Of a stretch of DNA of 64,000 nt, positions 21,926 through 32,563 are shown one piece after another. The DNA is from Diplolepis rosae (Eukaryota > Arthropoda > Insecta > Hymenoptera > Diplolepididae): NCBI GenBank assembly GCA_030998225.1, contig JAPYXD010000484.1, positions 7,378,001 through 7,442,000 on the forward strand, written 5' to 3'. How positions within the stretch are numbered: the stretch's first letter is position 1; each line of letters opens with the position of its first letter. The notes beneath the pieces are model-generated. The model made no database searches. It was not told where the DNA came from and saw only the letters and a program-made list of their open reading frames with translations. The position numbers and the translations under genes are program-made.

Positions 21926-22975
21926 TCACATAGTTAATTGATCGCGACATTCAACTAAATTTTTCTTTGTTATAACTTTTTCTGTTTGAGAGTTTATAGG
22001 AGGAGGTTCTGGGGGTGGACGATTATAATTATCATGATCTTTATCGATTTTTTCAGGATTTATTTGAGATCTTCGGTTTAATCTCAAATTTTCTTCAAAA
22101 TAAGGCTCTTCAAATTCTTCTTCCAATTTTTCTTCTTGGTTTTCTTCAAACTTCTCTTCAAAATTTTCCTCAAGATTGTCTTCAAAATTTTCTTCAGAAT
22201 TCTGTTCGAAATTCTTTTCAAAATCGTCTTCAAGATCATCTTCAAAATTCTCTTCCCAATTTTCTTCATAATTTTCTCCATCATTTCCTTCGTATGAGGT
22301 TTCAATGTCGTTGATTTCATCTTCTGAGGTTGAAAAATAATTCTCACTTTCAAATTCATTAATATTTTTTGGCTTCTTGGCATTCTTCTTCTTTTTGTTT
22401 TTTGCTTGAGTTTGTTTCAAATAATCTAAATAATCAGGATCAGGGTCGGAATCTGATTCTACTTTTGTTCGGCTTCCCTTTTGCACATTTATTTCTGGTA
22501 ATTCGTTTTCAAACATTTGTTTTCTTGGCCTACCTCTCTTTCTTTTTGTTTGAGAGGGAATATTTTTCAAATTTGTAAGTAGATTTTTTCTTGGCCTACC
22601 TCGTGGTTTTTTCACAAGAGGTTTAGAAGAAAAATTTTCGTCTAATTTTTCTTGAGTTTCGTTTCGATTCAAATATTTTGCTTTTTCTTGCTTTATTCTC
22701 TTTTGAGCTCTTGTAGTAATAGTTTTCCATGATAAATTTTCGTATTTTTTGGAAAACATTGGACTTAGTAAAAATATTGTCATAAAAATAAGTCTTGAAG
22801 CCATATTTTTGAATAAATTTGTGTATTTTAAAATATTCTTACCAATCTCACTAAATAATTCTTCACTAAGAAATTCCTGGAAATATTCTGGGATTTTTGT
22901 GTCAATATTTAATATTTGGGCTTCTGGAATTTCGCTAAAACGATCTACGTCGTCTGGTACGATTTCTGGATTCAA
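21926..22975 (-). CDS. pol: pol segment between RNase H and integrase, with two AT-hooks and an acidic repeat
   Basis: About 350 residues in the same frame as integrase, ending at a TGA (21926-21928) that separates them. Two AT-hook motifs, KKPRGRPRKN and KRKRGRPRKQ, sit in a basic region with TTRAQKRIKQEK. They are followed by a long Glu/Asn/Phe repeat (ENFEDDLEDDFEKNFEQN-type units, coded by 22100-22290), then a Pro run. AT-hooks bind the minor groove of AT-rich DNA, so this segment could tether the preintegration complex to chromatin (inference). Similar RGRPRK motifs occur in other insect Gypsy polyproteins. Confidence 0.6.
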   Translation of the reverse strand: MNPEIVPDDVDRFSEIPEAQILNIDTKIPEYFQEFLSEELFSEIGKNILKYTNLFKNMASRLIFMTIFLLSPMFSKKYENLSWKTITTRAQKRIKQEKAKYLNRNETQEKLDENFSSKPLVKKPRGRPRKNLLTNLKNIPSQTKRKRGRPRKQMFENELPEINVQKGSRTKVESDSDPDPDYLDYLKQTQAKNKKKKNAKKPKNINEFESENYFSTSEDEINDIETSYEGNDGENYEENWEENFEDDLEDDFEKNFEQNSEENFEDNLEENFEEKFEENQEEKLEEEFEEPYFEENLRLNRRSQINPEKIDKDHDNYNRPPPEPPPINSQTEKVITKKNLVECRDQLTM

Positions 22976-24739
22976 GTTTTTTCGTTTTGAAGGTCTTAAC
23001 TCATTTTAAGAGTTTTCTTGTTTTTTTCTTGTAAAAGTTTTCTTGGAAAACATTTTTTCTTGGAAAGTCATAAACGTATCATTGTCATCAACTTGTAAAT
23101 ATCTTGATTTCTCTTTGTTATCATCAATAGGGTTTCTTGAGAGAAACTCGTGAACAAGGGTCTTTTGAATTTTGAAACCAAACTAGAGGTTTGTGATCAG
23201 TCACTAAAGTAAATTTTCTCCCATACAAATAAGGACGAAAATGAGTTACACAAAATATTATAGCAAGAGCTTCTTTCTCATATGTATCATATTTTTTCTT
23301 AGTATCATTTAGACTACGTGAAGCATATGCTATTGGCTTATCTTTATCTATTTTACCTTGTGATAAAATACCTCCTATTGCAAATCCTGAGGCATCTGTT
23401 GTGAGTATAAAAGGTTGAGAAAAATCAGGTCGTTGTAAAAGTGGTTCTTCACATAATTTTGCTTTTAAAATTTCGAAAGCTGCTTGTTGTTTTTCTGTCC
23501 AATTAAAAGATGTATCTTTTTCAGAAGTTGATTTAAAGGACTTGCAATTTTTGAAAATCCATCAATAAATCTTCTATAATATCCTGCTAAGCCTAAAAAT
23601 TGTTTAACATTTTTCTGTGTTTTTGAGACTGGAAAGTTTTTCACAGCTATTATCTTTTTTGGACCTCGACGTACTCCATTTTTATCAATTATATGACCTA
23701 AATATCCTACTTCAGGTCGTAAAAATTCGCATTTGTCTGGTTGTAAGTGAAGATTTGCTTTTCTAAGTCTTTCTGCTAAATTGTTGAATTTAATTTCGTG
23801 CTCTTCTAGAGTATTTGCATATATAACTATGTCATCAAGATATACAAAAAGTTCCGTTCCGATTAATCCAGTTAATGTTAAATCCATTAATCTCTGAAAT
23901 GTGGCTGGTGCAGTTTTTAAACCGAAAGGCATTCTATCGAATTCGTAATGACCGTGAGGTGTAGAAAACGCGGTTTTATGCGAGTCTTTTGGATCCATTT
24001 TTATATGGTGAAAACCGGTAGCTAAATCGAACACTGAAAAATATTTTGCTGATCCTAAAGAATCAAGTATATCGTTTATATTAGGCAAAGGATACGAATC
24101 GCCAATTGTTTTTTCATTTAATTTACGAAAATCAAGAACCATTCTCCATTTTATTTTTCCTTGAGAATCAGGTTTTTTAGGAACTATCCACACTGGAGTG
24201 TTATATGGTGATTGTGAGGGCTTTATTATTTTATTTTTTAATAATTCATCGACTTGTCTTGTAATTTCTTCCTTGTGAACTGGGGGAAATCTATATTGTC
24301 TTGAAAAAATTGTAGCGTCATCTACAGTAGGAATTGAATGTTGTAATACATTAGTAACTTCAAGTGGTTCACCTGGGATTTAAAATCTGTCTGCATTATT
24401 TTGAATTAATTTTTCTACATGTTCATATTCATCTTGATTTAAATGGTCTAATCGAAGAAGTTTTTTAATACATTCTACTCTGTCTTCGTCTGTTACATTA
24501 TAAAATTTGCATGAGTTAATTAGAGAATTGTCAGTTTTTAAAAGGTTATTTAATATTTTACTTGATAAATCTTCGTTATTTGTTTGTTTGAAATTAATTA
24601 AATTTTCAATTTGTTTATGACATTCTTGTTCTTCAAAGTCTTCTAAATTAATTAATGGGATGGATAATGTAATTGGGATTTCATTTGTGTATGCAAATTT
24701 GTAGACGCCATCTTGGATATGTAATCGAGGTACATACCC
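22976..24739 (-). pseudogene. pol: Gypsy reverse transcriptase and RNase H (decayed)
   Basis: RT from about 24380: QYRFPPVHKEEITRQVDELL, WRMVLDFRKLNE, FSVFDLATGFHHIKM, FGLKTAPATFQRLMD and the catalytic FVYLDDIVIYA, ending FLGLAGYYRRFI. At about 23515 one base is lost, after which RNase H continues in another frame (LTTDASGFAIGGILSQ, PIAYASRSLNDTKKKYD, LVTDHKPLVWF). Stops: TAA at 24738-24740 after the protease and TAA near 24380. The YLDD box and the first Asp region are intact. Clearly a Ty3/Gypsy enzyme. Confidence 0.9.
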
Positions 24740-25225
24740 TTAACTCTTTTCTGTATTTTTTATATTAACATAAAATGTTGTAACTGTTCGAGCTGGAATA
24801 GTAAATGTATTGGTAGATTTAAAAGGGTAACAGTGGTTCTCAATTTCTAAGCATTTTGAAGTATAGTTTATATTCACACTATTATCTTGAAAAAATTCTG
24901 ATCCTAATACTCCATCTTCTTCTACTGGGACTTCATTGGGAATAATGTTAAATATCGTTGGATAACCAAAAATGTTTATTTTTACCTGTCCTAACGTGTA
25001 AAGTGGTAAATCATTAATTCCTGTAAGTTTCAATACGTTTGGGCTATTTATGGGTACTTCAGGGTTGAGAACCTTTTGTTTAATTAAATTTCGAGCAGCA
25101 CCAGTATCAATCATCATGTGTGTTGGATTTTTTAGACCTTCCGTTGATATTATAATTGATGGAATTGAAGTGGACTTTGAAATATTTATTGTTGTTGTTG
25201 TATGATCGTTAGAAGTGGATGCCAG
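24740..25225 (-). CDS. pol: Gypsy retropepsin (protease) at start of pol
   Basis: MMIDTGAARNLI carries the aspartic-protease DTG triad, and DGVLGSEFFQDNSVNINY is the second conserved block. The frame is open upstream of 25117 to about 25230, where it overlaps the gag end in a different frame, implying ribosomal frameshifting between gag and pol as usual in errantiviruses. It ends at a TAA (24738-24740). Confidence 0.82.
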   Translation of the reverse strand: MASTSNDHTTTTINISKSTSIPSIIISTEGLKNPTHMMIDTGAARNLIKQKVLNPEVPINSPNVLKLTGINDLPLYTLGQVKINIFGYPTIFNIIPNEVPVEEDGVLGSEFFQDNSVNINYTSKCLEIENHCYPFKSTNTFTIPARTVTTFYVNIKNTEKS

Positions 25226-25236
25226 TCGTTCTCGAT

Positions 25237-25914
25237 TTATGCTTTCCTCAGTGCACCCGTGCTGGGGAGAGCTTTGGAGTTTTCCTGATGAGCTGTTTGT
25301 GATTGGTTATTTGGTCGTATCTTGCAGTCTCGTACTAAATGAACAGGTTGTTTACAGTAATTGCAAATTATTTCAGTATAATTTGAATTTTGTTGAGTGT
25401 TATTATTTTGTAAAAATGTATTTTCATATGGTTTATTTCGATTTTGAAACTGTCCTGAGTTAAAGTTTTTATACTGTCCTGGATTCAATTGTCTATTAGT
25501 ATTATTAACATTATTGTTATTATTGTAAACATTTCTAGGAAAATTATTATTATTGTTGTATCTTTGTTGTAAAAAATTATTATTATTGTTTCTATAATTG
25601 TTATTTCTATTTTGTAAAAAATGATTGTTGTTATTATTAAAATTATAATTTTTATTTCTTAAAAAATTGTTATTTGGAAAATTATTGTAATTGTTTTTTG
25701 CGAAATTATTATTATTATTACTTCTTTGACCATTGAAATTACTATATCCTTGTTGGTTAGGATGCAAAAATTTTTTTTGTTTATTATTAAGAACTGCATC
25801 TTGAGCTTTACTTAAATGAAAACATTTTTCAGTTGTGTGACCTGGTTTTTTACAAATTAAAGAAATAGTTTTATTTTCAAGTGCTACGTTGAATCGGGTG
25901 GTTTTATTATTTTT
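25237..25914 (-). CDS. gag: Gag C-terminal part: zinc knuckles and Asn-rich spacer
   Basis: Contains CKKPGHTTEKC (a knuckle whose first Cys is replaced by Ser) and CNYCKQPVHLVRDC (complete CCHC), separated by about 110 residues dominated by Asn with Phe and Arg (NNNNFLQQRYNNNNN type), coded by AAT/AAC-rich DNA that looks like expanded microsatellite. Cut from the N-terminal part of gag by the Penelope insertion at 25915. Confidence 0.82.
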   Translation of the reverse strand, partial: KNNKTTRFNVALENKTISLICKKPGHTTEKCFHLSKAQDAVLNNKQKKFLHPNQQGYSNFNGQRSNNNNNFAKNNYNNFPNNNFLRNKNYNFNNNNNHFLQNRNNNYRNNNNNFLQQRYNNNNNFPRNVYNNNNNVNNTNRQLNPGQYKNFNSGQFQNRNKPYENTFLQNNNTQQNSNYTEIICNYCKQPVHLVRDCKIRPNNQSQTAHQENSKALPSTGALRKA

Positions 25915-26019
25915 CATATTCTGGACTTACATTGACCCTTAATTAATAATTGAAGATGTATGTTGATGTTGGTAATTGGCTTTAGGGTCCAAGGTTGATA
26001 AAAACTCAGAGTTTTACAT

Positions 26020-26061
26020 AATCAGACGTTTCGGCTCTAATCGGAGCCCTCATCAGTGATT
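26020..26061 (-). ncRNA. Hammerhead ribozyme in left Penelope arm
   Basis: Minus-strand counterpart of the copy at 28545-28586: stem I AATCA/TGATT, CTGATGA, stem II closed by GGGCTC/GAGCC, GAAA, helix III ACGT, C at the cleavage site. All core bases are conserved. Confidence 0.85.
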
Positions 26062-26766
26062 TATTTAAATCTAAAAAATACAGAAAGAAAAAGGTTTGCT
26101 AACATAGGATTTCTTGTAAGTGTCTAAGTATAAAAATATTTTTAAATTGACATTCGTGCATGAAGTTGTAGATTGAAATTTTTTGGTGTAATTTTTAATA
26201 CAATACATATGCACATATACCCATATACACACATGCATATATATACATATACATATATTATATATATACAATATTATATACATACTACATATATGCAATA
26301 TTATACACAACATTGACTTTTCTTTATTTGAAGCTATGTATTGAAATATATCAGTGATTATATCTATCTTTCATGGCTAGTTGAGGGCAAGATGTCACAG
26401 GATAAAATACCTTTTTTAAAAAATGAACATTCTTCAACGTTAAAACTGCCAAATCCTGCTTAAATATGTAGATATACAATTTTTTAACATTCTTTCTTAA
26501 AAATATACAAAACAGCCAAATCTCTTTTGGTATGAAGTGAAATCTGTAAAAAAATTTAATTTAGCATTTTTTCTTTGGCATATTTTCCTTGGAATTTTGT
26601 CTCCTGTGATACTTTTTTAGCAAAAAGAATTGAAAAAATTGACAGTTTTTTTGCGATGACTTAGAGTCCGTAGTGTTATACAAAAGGTTTTTCTCAATCG
26701 TGGGTATAGACAATGAGGCTGCTTATTTAGAATGTACACAGAAAGGACATAAATTTACATATAATA

Positions 26767-27144
26767 TTGCACATAGATTTTTCTTCCAAGGAACCGATCC
26801 CGTTGCTTGATGCCGCTGATGTCGTCTACAATATACCTTGCACAGATTGTAAAGCTACTTATATAGGCACGACCAAACGCCCCTTAAAAACCAGAATCCA
26901 TGAGCATAAGAAAGATGTCTACAACCCTCCAGAAAAATGGACTGCCTTAACAAAACATGCATGGCACCAAGATCACAAATTTAATTTTGATGAAGTCACA
27001 ATATTAGACAGGTCGGATAACTACAAAAAACGCATGATTCTAGAAATGGCCCACATAGCCAGTACCTCACATTCTGTAAATCAAAGGACTGATACAGAAA
27101 ATCTATCAGTTTTTTATCTCCCTCTTTTAAACAACCAAGTCTAA
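26767..27144 (+). pseudogene. Penelope GIY-YIG endonuclease, 5'-truncated ORF
   Basis: The first codons overlap the left inverted arm, so the RT part is gone and only the C-terminal endonuclease remains. VVYNIPCTDCKATYIGTTKR corresponds to the GIY...YIG core with the CxxC insert typical of Penelope enzymes. RPLKTRIHEHK supplies the Arg/His helix and ILEMAHI the metal-binding Glu. Ends with a natural TAA. Bases 27145-27818 are the 3' untranslated part. Confidence 0.82.
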
Positions 27145-28544
27145 CCCCATTCAAAATTCATATTAAAACATTCTGAAATACACAAATACACAAACTTTCT
27201 GAAAAGACCCAAAATGTGGCGACGGAACCGTTATGTCTCAGGTTACATTTTATGATCTCCTCATTGTCCTAACAGTCCAGCCATCTCCAGCACATCCTTT
27301 TCTTTCTCCAAATAAAATCCCTAAAAAGGGGAGAAAAATCTTACCCTCCACTCTCATCCCACTATGCATGCCTAAAAACCAAAACATAACTCAGTTTACG
27401 AGTCAACCTCCCAGGAGAGAAGTGTGTGCAGTTTAAGTTATGTGGCTTCCCAGAAAACGAAAAAAGAAAAAATGGGATAATAACATTTATACAAAAATCG
27501 TAATTTTAATCAAGGTCAGTCCTACTTTTTTACTTTATATATAGTCTGCGATAGGATTTTAAAAAATTTGGGTAAATTGTGCAAAAATTTAAAAAAATTT
27601 TAAAAAATACTATACCTACACATTTGAACATTCTATTTACAATTGCATCTCAATTCCTTACGCAATTTATAATTGTTTACAAAGTTTTTTACTTACATCT
27701 ACTTGTTGAGCAAAAATCGGCAATTTATTCCCAAAAACTGTATTTTATACAGTGGTATTCTCATTGCTTCACACCAAAGAAATATTTACATAGGTATTTT
27801 AGTTCTAGACTCAAAGCAAAGAAAAATCTATGTGCAATATTATATGTAAATTTATGTCCTTTCTGTGTACATTCTAAATAAGCAGCCTCATTGTCTATAC
27901 CCACGATTGAGAAAAACCTTTTGTATAACACTACGGACTCTAAGTCATCGCAAAAAAACTGTCAATTTTTTCAATTCTTTTTGCTAAAAAAGTATCACAG
28001 GAGACAAAATTCCAAGGAAAATATGCCAAAGAAAAAATGCTAAATTAAATTTTTTTTACAGATTTCACTTCATACCAAAAGAGATTTGGCTGTTTTGTAT
28101 ATTTTTAAGAAAGAATGTTAAAAAATTGTATATCTACATATTTAAGCAGGATTTGGCAGTTTTAACGTTGAAGAATGTTCATTTTTTAAAAAAGGTATTT
28201 TATCCTGTGACAGTCTTGCCCTCAACTAGCCATGAAAGATAGATATAATCACTGATATATTTCAATACTTAGCTTCAAATAAAGAAAAGTCAATGTTGTG
28301 TATAATATTGCATATATGTAGTATGTATATAATATTGTATATATATAATATATGTATATGTATATATATGCATGTTTGTATATGGGTATATGTGCATATG
28401 TATTGTATTAAAAATTACACCAAAAAATTTCAATCTACAACTTCATGCACGAATGTCAATTTAAAAATATTTTTATACTTAGACACTTACAAGAAATCCT
28501 ATGTTAGCAAACCTTTTTCTTTCTGTATTTTTTAGATTTAAATA

Positions 28545-28586
28545 AATCACTGATGAGGGCTCCGATTAGAGCCGAAACGTCTGATT
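28545..28586 (+). ncRNA. Hammerhead ribozyme in right Penelope arm
   Basis: Stem I AATCA (28545-28549) pairs with TGATT (28582-28586); core CTGATGA at 28550-28556; stem II GGCTC/GAGCC; GAAA at 28574-28577; helix III ACGT; cleavage predicted after C28581. Complete consensus core. Confidence 0.88.
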
Positions 28587-28666
28587 ATGTAAAACTGAGT
28601 TTTTATCAACCTTGGACCCTAAAGCCAATTACCAACATCAACATATATCTTCAATTTATTATTTTT

Positions 28667-29860
28667 ATTATTATTAGTTGATTCTTCGGTTTTTAAATAA
28701 TCAGTATTTTTATTTCTTCGCAGTGCAGAACTTGCAGCCAATCTTCGTTCTATGTCTATTGCATCATTAATTACTTCCTTAAATGTGTCCTTTTCTTCTA
28801 CACGAATTTCTAACTCAGGACGCAAACCGCGTATAAAACATTGAATTACATCTCTTTCTAAATTTTGTTTAAAAGCATTATCTACCTGACCGCCATTATT
28901 AAGTCTGTGAGCATCTTCTATTCTATCAGCAATTTCTTTAATTCTAGCAGCATAGGAAAGGACATTTTCTCTTTCCCACATAAATGTATTACCTAATTCT
29001 CCCTGCAATTGATATACGCTTTTCGCAGGGGTATATACTCTTTTCAATTTTTCTATTAATTCCTCTATTGTTGCATACGTTGACCCAAAAATACATTTTC
29101 GTGCCTCACCAGATAATTTACCTCTCAATAGACGTGCAAGATTTTCTTGGGCAGCAGGTGTCGGCAGTATTGCCTTTGCTTCCATGCAACCCTCAATAAA
29201 ATGGGACAATGGGAGGTTACTTCCGTCGAACAAAGGGACCACCTATAGCGCGTCGCGTAAGGATACCTGCTGGCTGTTAGGTATGGCTACGGCCATCTCT
29301 TCGTTGTTTACTATTACGGGATTATCCTGATTTATGACTTCTGTATCGCTTTTGTCGTCGTCGCTATCGTTGTTACTAATTAGAGAGTCGCGTGCCAATG
29401 AGGTTTTCAATTTTTCTTTCAAAGTTCTATTTTCTATTGTTATTACCGCTGAGCTTAGCAAATTAGATCCGTCAAAATAAGATAACTCGTTCGTTAAAGT
29501 TTGATCTTGATTACTAGATCCTATCACAATGCTCAAAACTGGACAGAAACTTGAATGAAATCCGCTAGTTTTACTAGAATTTTCACTTGATATGCTTTGA
29601 TCATTAATTAGAGTCTTGTCGAAACGTGAATCGTCTAGCTGAATAGTTTTATCTAATTCTTGTTCAGCAGAAAAAGTGTTTGAAATATCCTTGTATTTAT
29701 TATAATCGACTAAATTTTCTTTGATTTTACCTGATCTTTTTAGTTTCAAGGAATCTATTTGATTTTGATCCACAATTTTTGCGAGTTGATTGTCTTGTTT
29801 TGCTTTACTACGCGTAATAACCTTTTGGGCGGATTCTACAGGGGTATTTGAATTTGACAT
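28667..29860 (-). pseudogene. gag: Gag N-terminal and capsid part (one in-frame TAG)
   Basis: Starts MSNSNTPVESAQKVITRSKA, with an acidic, Ser-rich matrix-like region, then after TAG at 29243-29245 the capsid region: VPLFDGSNLPLSHFIEGCME, ARLLRGKLSGEARKCI, LQGELGNTFMWERENVLSYA, VIQCFIRGLRPELEIRVEEK. This matches the capsid module of insect errantivirus gags. Continues into the Asn-rich part beyond the Penelope insertion. Ends at TEESTNNNKNNK where the Penelope duplication begins. Confidence 0.85.
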
Positions 29861-30638
29861 TGAGTCATTATAAATTTACAGTTTCTTTTAGTTGAGCGTT
29901 ATCTTAGATTATTTATTGTTAATTATCGATTGTTTATAACAATTTAAAAAAACGACATGTAAAATTTTGTTTGTAAATAAAGTGAAAACACTAAAAATAT
30001 AATTTTAATTTATAAAAAATCAAAAAAAAAAATTATAATAATAATTTCAAATATTTAGAACAGGAATTATAGTTTTTTTCATTTATGGACCCTAAAGCCA
30101 ATTATCTAACATTACAAATAATTTCAAAATATAATTTAATTATTTTTATTTGTTTATAACAATAATTAATATTTTTATTCTTTTATTAGCAAATAAGATA
30201 ATAAAAAAAATATAATTCTATAAAATATTAAAATAAATAAATAATCGCTCAATTTTTGTAAAATTATAATGTTAAATAATATATATATATATTTTTTTTG
30301 TACCAACCACGTGTGTCTTGTAAATTATAATGATCTATTTTATTAATTTATTGAATTATAAATTGTTTTTTAAATAAATAAAATTGTTTATAACAAGGAT
30401 CAGATAAGATACGAGTTATGCACAATTTATTTTTCTCTAGACTGGACAAGTTAGGCTCAAGCTCAGATCCTTGGACAATCATTGCAAATAAAAATATTCT
30501 GTTCCTTAACAGAGTTAAAATTAAAGTTATAAACAATACAATCACAAGCACTTCGAACTTTGCCCTACCTAATGATCGTAATCAATGGTGACCGTTCAAC
30601 ATACCCAAAAGGGACTTATACTCTCGTGTGCTGTTTTT
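29861..30638. other. Leader region of the large Gypsy element
   Basis: AT-rich, no coding frame. ggaccctaaagccaatta at about 30088-30105 matches the terminus of the Penelope element. The word ttaggctcaagctcagatcc (about 30450) recurs, slightly changed, at about 32475 on the other side of the 30639-32078 insertion. Confidence 0.45.
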
Positions 30639-32078
30639 ACATTCTCATCATGGATGAGAAGGTATTGGTTTTATGTGAAAAATGACATTCGAAAATTTCA
30701 TCAAATCTTTACGTTTTGAGACCCCCTGAGTCCGAAAAAAGGGTTTTTACGAAAGTGTCTGTCTGTCTGCCTGTAGGTCGTGTGCGGCATAACTCTCGAT
30801 AGAATTATCAGATTGAATTGTGCTTTGGTACACTTTATCGGAGCCGAAAAATTAAGGACAAGTTCGTTAACCAGCCACATCCAATCAAAATTGAGGGATG
30901 GAGCACTACTTTTGTGTTTTTGAAAATAATTTTTTGAAAAAATCAAAAATTCCAATCCTGGTTTTTGATAGTGCTCATAAATCTCTACAAATTATCCTTA
31001 TAACATTTTTTGATTAAATCAAAATTAGAAATGTTACAGCATATTCAAATTCGAAAAAAGTCAATATCAAAATTCCATTTTCCAGTTAAATTATACGAGA
31101 TACGAAAAAACTTTATGATACAATATTATTGAATAAATAAAGACCTACAAATTTGAATTGTAACATTTTTTCATAAGATGCATATTTTTTTTTTTAATTC
31201 AAAAATAATCTATTGAAAATCCAAAATTCAATTTTTTAACAATAATATGTGAAATACGAAAAAAACGTAAGAATACAAAGTTGTTCGTTTCAAAAAGATC
31301 TACAAGTTTTGTCTTACACAGTTTATGAAAAAACATATTTTTCTTTTCAATTCCAAAAAATACGATTAAAATTCAATAATTCCATTTTTTAGACAAAATA
31401 TATGAGATACATAAAAAAAGTTTAGATGAAAAATTATTTGCCTAAATGAGGTCTACACATTCTTATTAAGAAATTTCGCGACAGGATGTATATTTTATGT
31501 TTTGATTTTTAATATTAAAAAAATTCGATTTTTTTCACCAAAATATGTGAGATACGAAATAAGCGTTGTTCTGCAAAATCGTTTCCTTAAAGTAGTACGA
31601 TAACGAAAATTAGACCTCAGACAAAAATAGATAATTTTGCTTTCAAGAATAGCAACATTATTATTGAAGGGCCAATTTGAATGAGAAAAGATTATTTTTC
31701 ATGAAGAAAATTTGAAACACAAAAAAATAATGTTATTAATAAATTTTATTTTTGCCCAAACTTATTTTCTTATCGCTTCGAGTCAAATTTTTGAAAATGA
31801 TGCGATTCTAATAAATTATGGTTCATTTTTTTAGAAAAAAGATTCTCTACAACTTGACCGTTTCCTGTTTTTGAATTTTTTCTTGAAAGCAAAATTATCT
31901 ATTTTAGCCTGAGGTCTAATTTTCGTGATCGCACTACCTTAAATAAAGTCTACGATTATTTTTTCTTTTTGAGAGATTTGGAAGAAAATAAATTATTTTA
32001 ATCATGTAATTTATTAAAAAGTTACTGAAATGTGTACAGAAAATCCAGCGCGAAGCGCGAGTGTCATGATGAGAATGT
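30639..32078. mobile_element. Unclassified insertion with 14-bp inverted ends
   Basis: acattctcatcatg at 30639-30652 is inverted as catgatgagaatgt at 32065-32078. The left part includes gtctgtctgtctgcctgtag and cataactctcgat, words common in dispersed insect repeats. The rest is AT-rich and contains an internal inverted pair (cagacaaaaatagataattt near 31620 and its inverse near 31910). No transposase found. Confidence 0.5.
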
Positions 32079-32390
32079 GTTCCTTAAGGCCGATAGAGCC
32101 TTAAGTAAATTGAATTTCCTGTTTCACTTAAACTGAAAAAGAAATTTAGTGAATTTGAGAAAATGAGTAATTCACATCATCTTTAATATTATAAAATTGG
32201 TTTGAGCTTCAGTATTAAATTATAAGAAATAAACTTAAATGTATGCGAAGAGCACAAGACCGAGCGCGAAGCGCGAGGTCCAAAAAGATCGGAGCGCGAA
32301 ACGCGACGATCAAATCGCACGCCCTAGGCGCGCTCAAGCTTGCGAGCGAAGCGCGCGATGAGAATGTGCCCGCGAAGCGGGCAGATTTTT
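32041..32390. repeat. Cluster of short GC-rich hairpins (gcgcgaagcgcg type)
   Basis: agcgcgaagcgcgag, gagcgcgaaacgcgac, gcgagcgaagcgcgcg and cccgcgaagcggg occur within 350 bp of otherwise AT-rich sequence, each a small palindrome around GAA. The word gatgagaatgtg accompanies two of them. Looks like the end region of a repeat family. Confidence 0.6.
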
Positions 32391-32563
32391 TTTGTTTGTT
32401 TTAACTTAAATCAAAACTTAGTTAATAAATTAGAATAATTTTTTAAATAAGATAAGTTACTTAATCACTTAGGTTAGCCTCAAGGTCAGATCCCTGCGTG
32501 ATTTTTCAAACTTATTTTATTTTATACAATTTATATAAATTATAAAATTTCAAAGAAATGATT

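Larger units (their letters stand above)
25915..28654 (+). mobile_element. Penelope-like element with inverted terminal repeats and hammerhead ribozymes, inserted in gag
   Basis: Inverted arms of about 835 bp at about 25946-26784 and 27819-28654 are almost identical. Between them lies a 5'-truncated ORF with a GIY-YIG endonuclease. The sequence tttattattttt occurs at both borders (25903-25914 and 28655-28666), a 12-bp target-site duplication that proves insertion into gag. Inverted terminal repeats and hammerheads are known traits of Penelope-like elements. The left border extends about 30 bp further than the right, to the word agtccagaatatgaa also seen in the relic at 53570. Confidence 0.9.

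Noticed and set aside
22084..22383. Lys/Ile-rich frame overlapping the acidic repeat of pol
   Set aside because: A shadow of the repetitive GAA/TTC codons in another frame.
26071..28535. Two identical 80-codon frames, one on each strand (26071-26313 and 28293-28535)
   Set aside because: They are the same AT-rich stretch of the Penelope inverted arms, without coding character.
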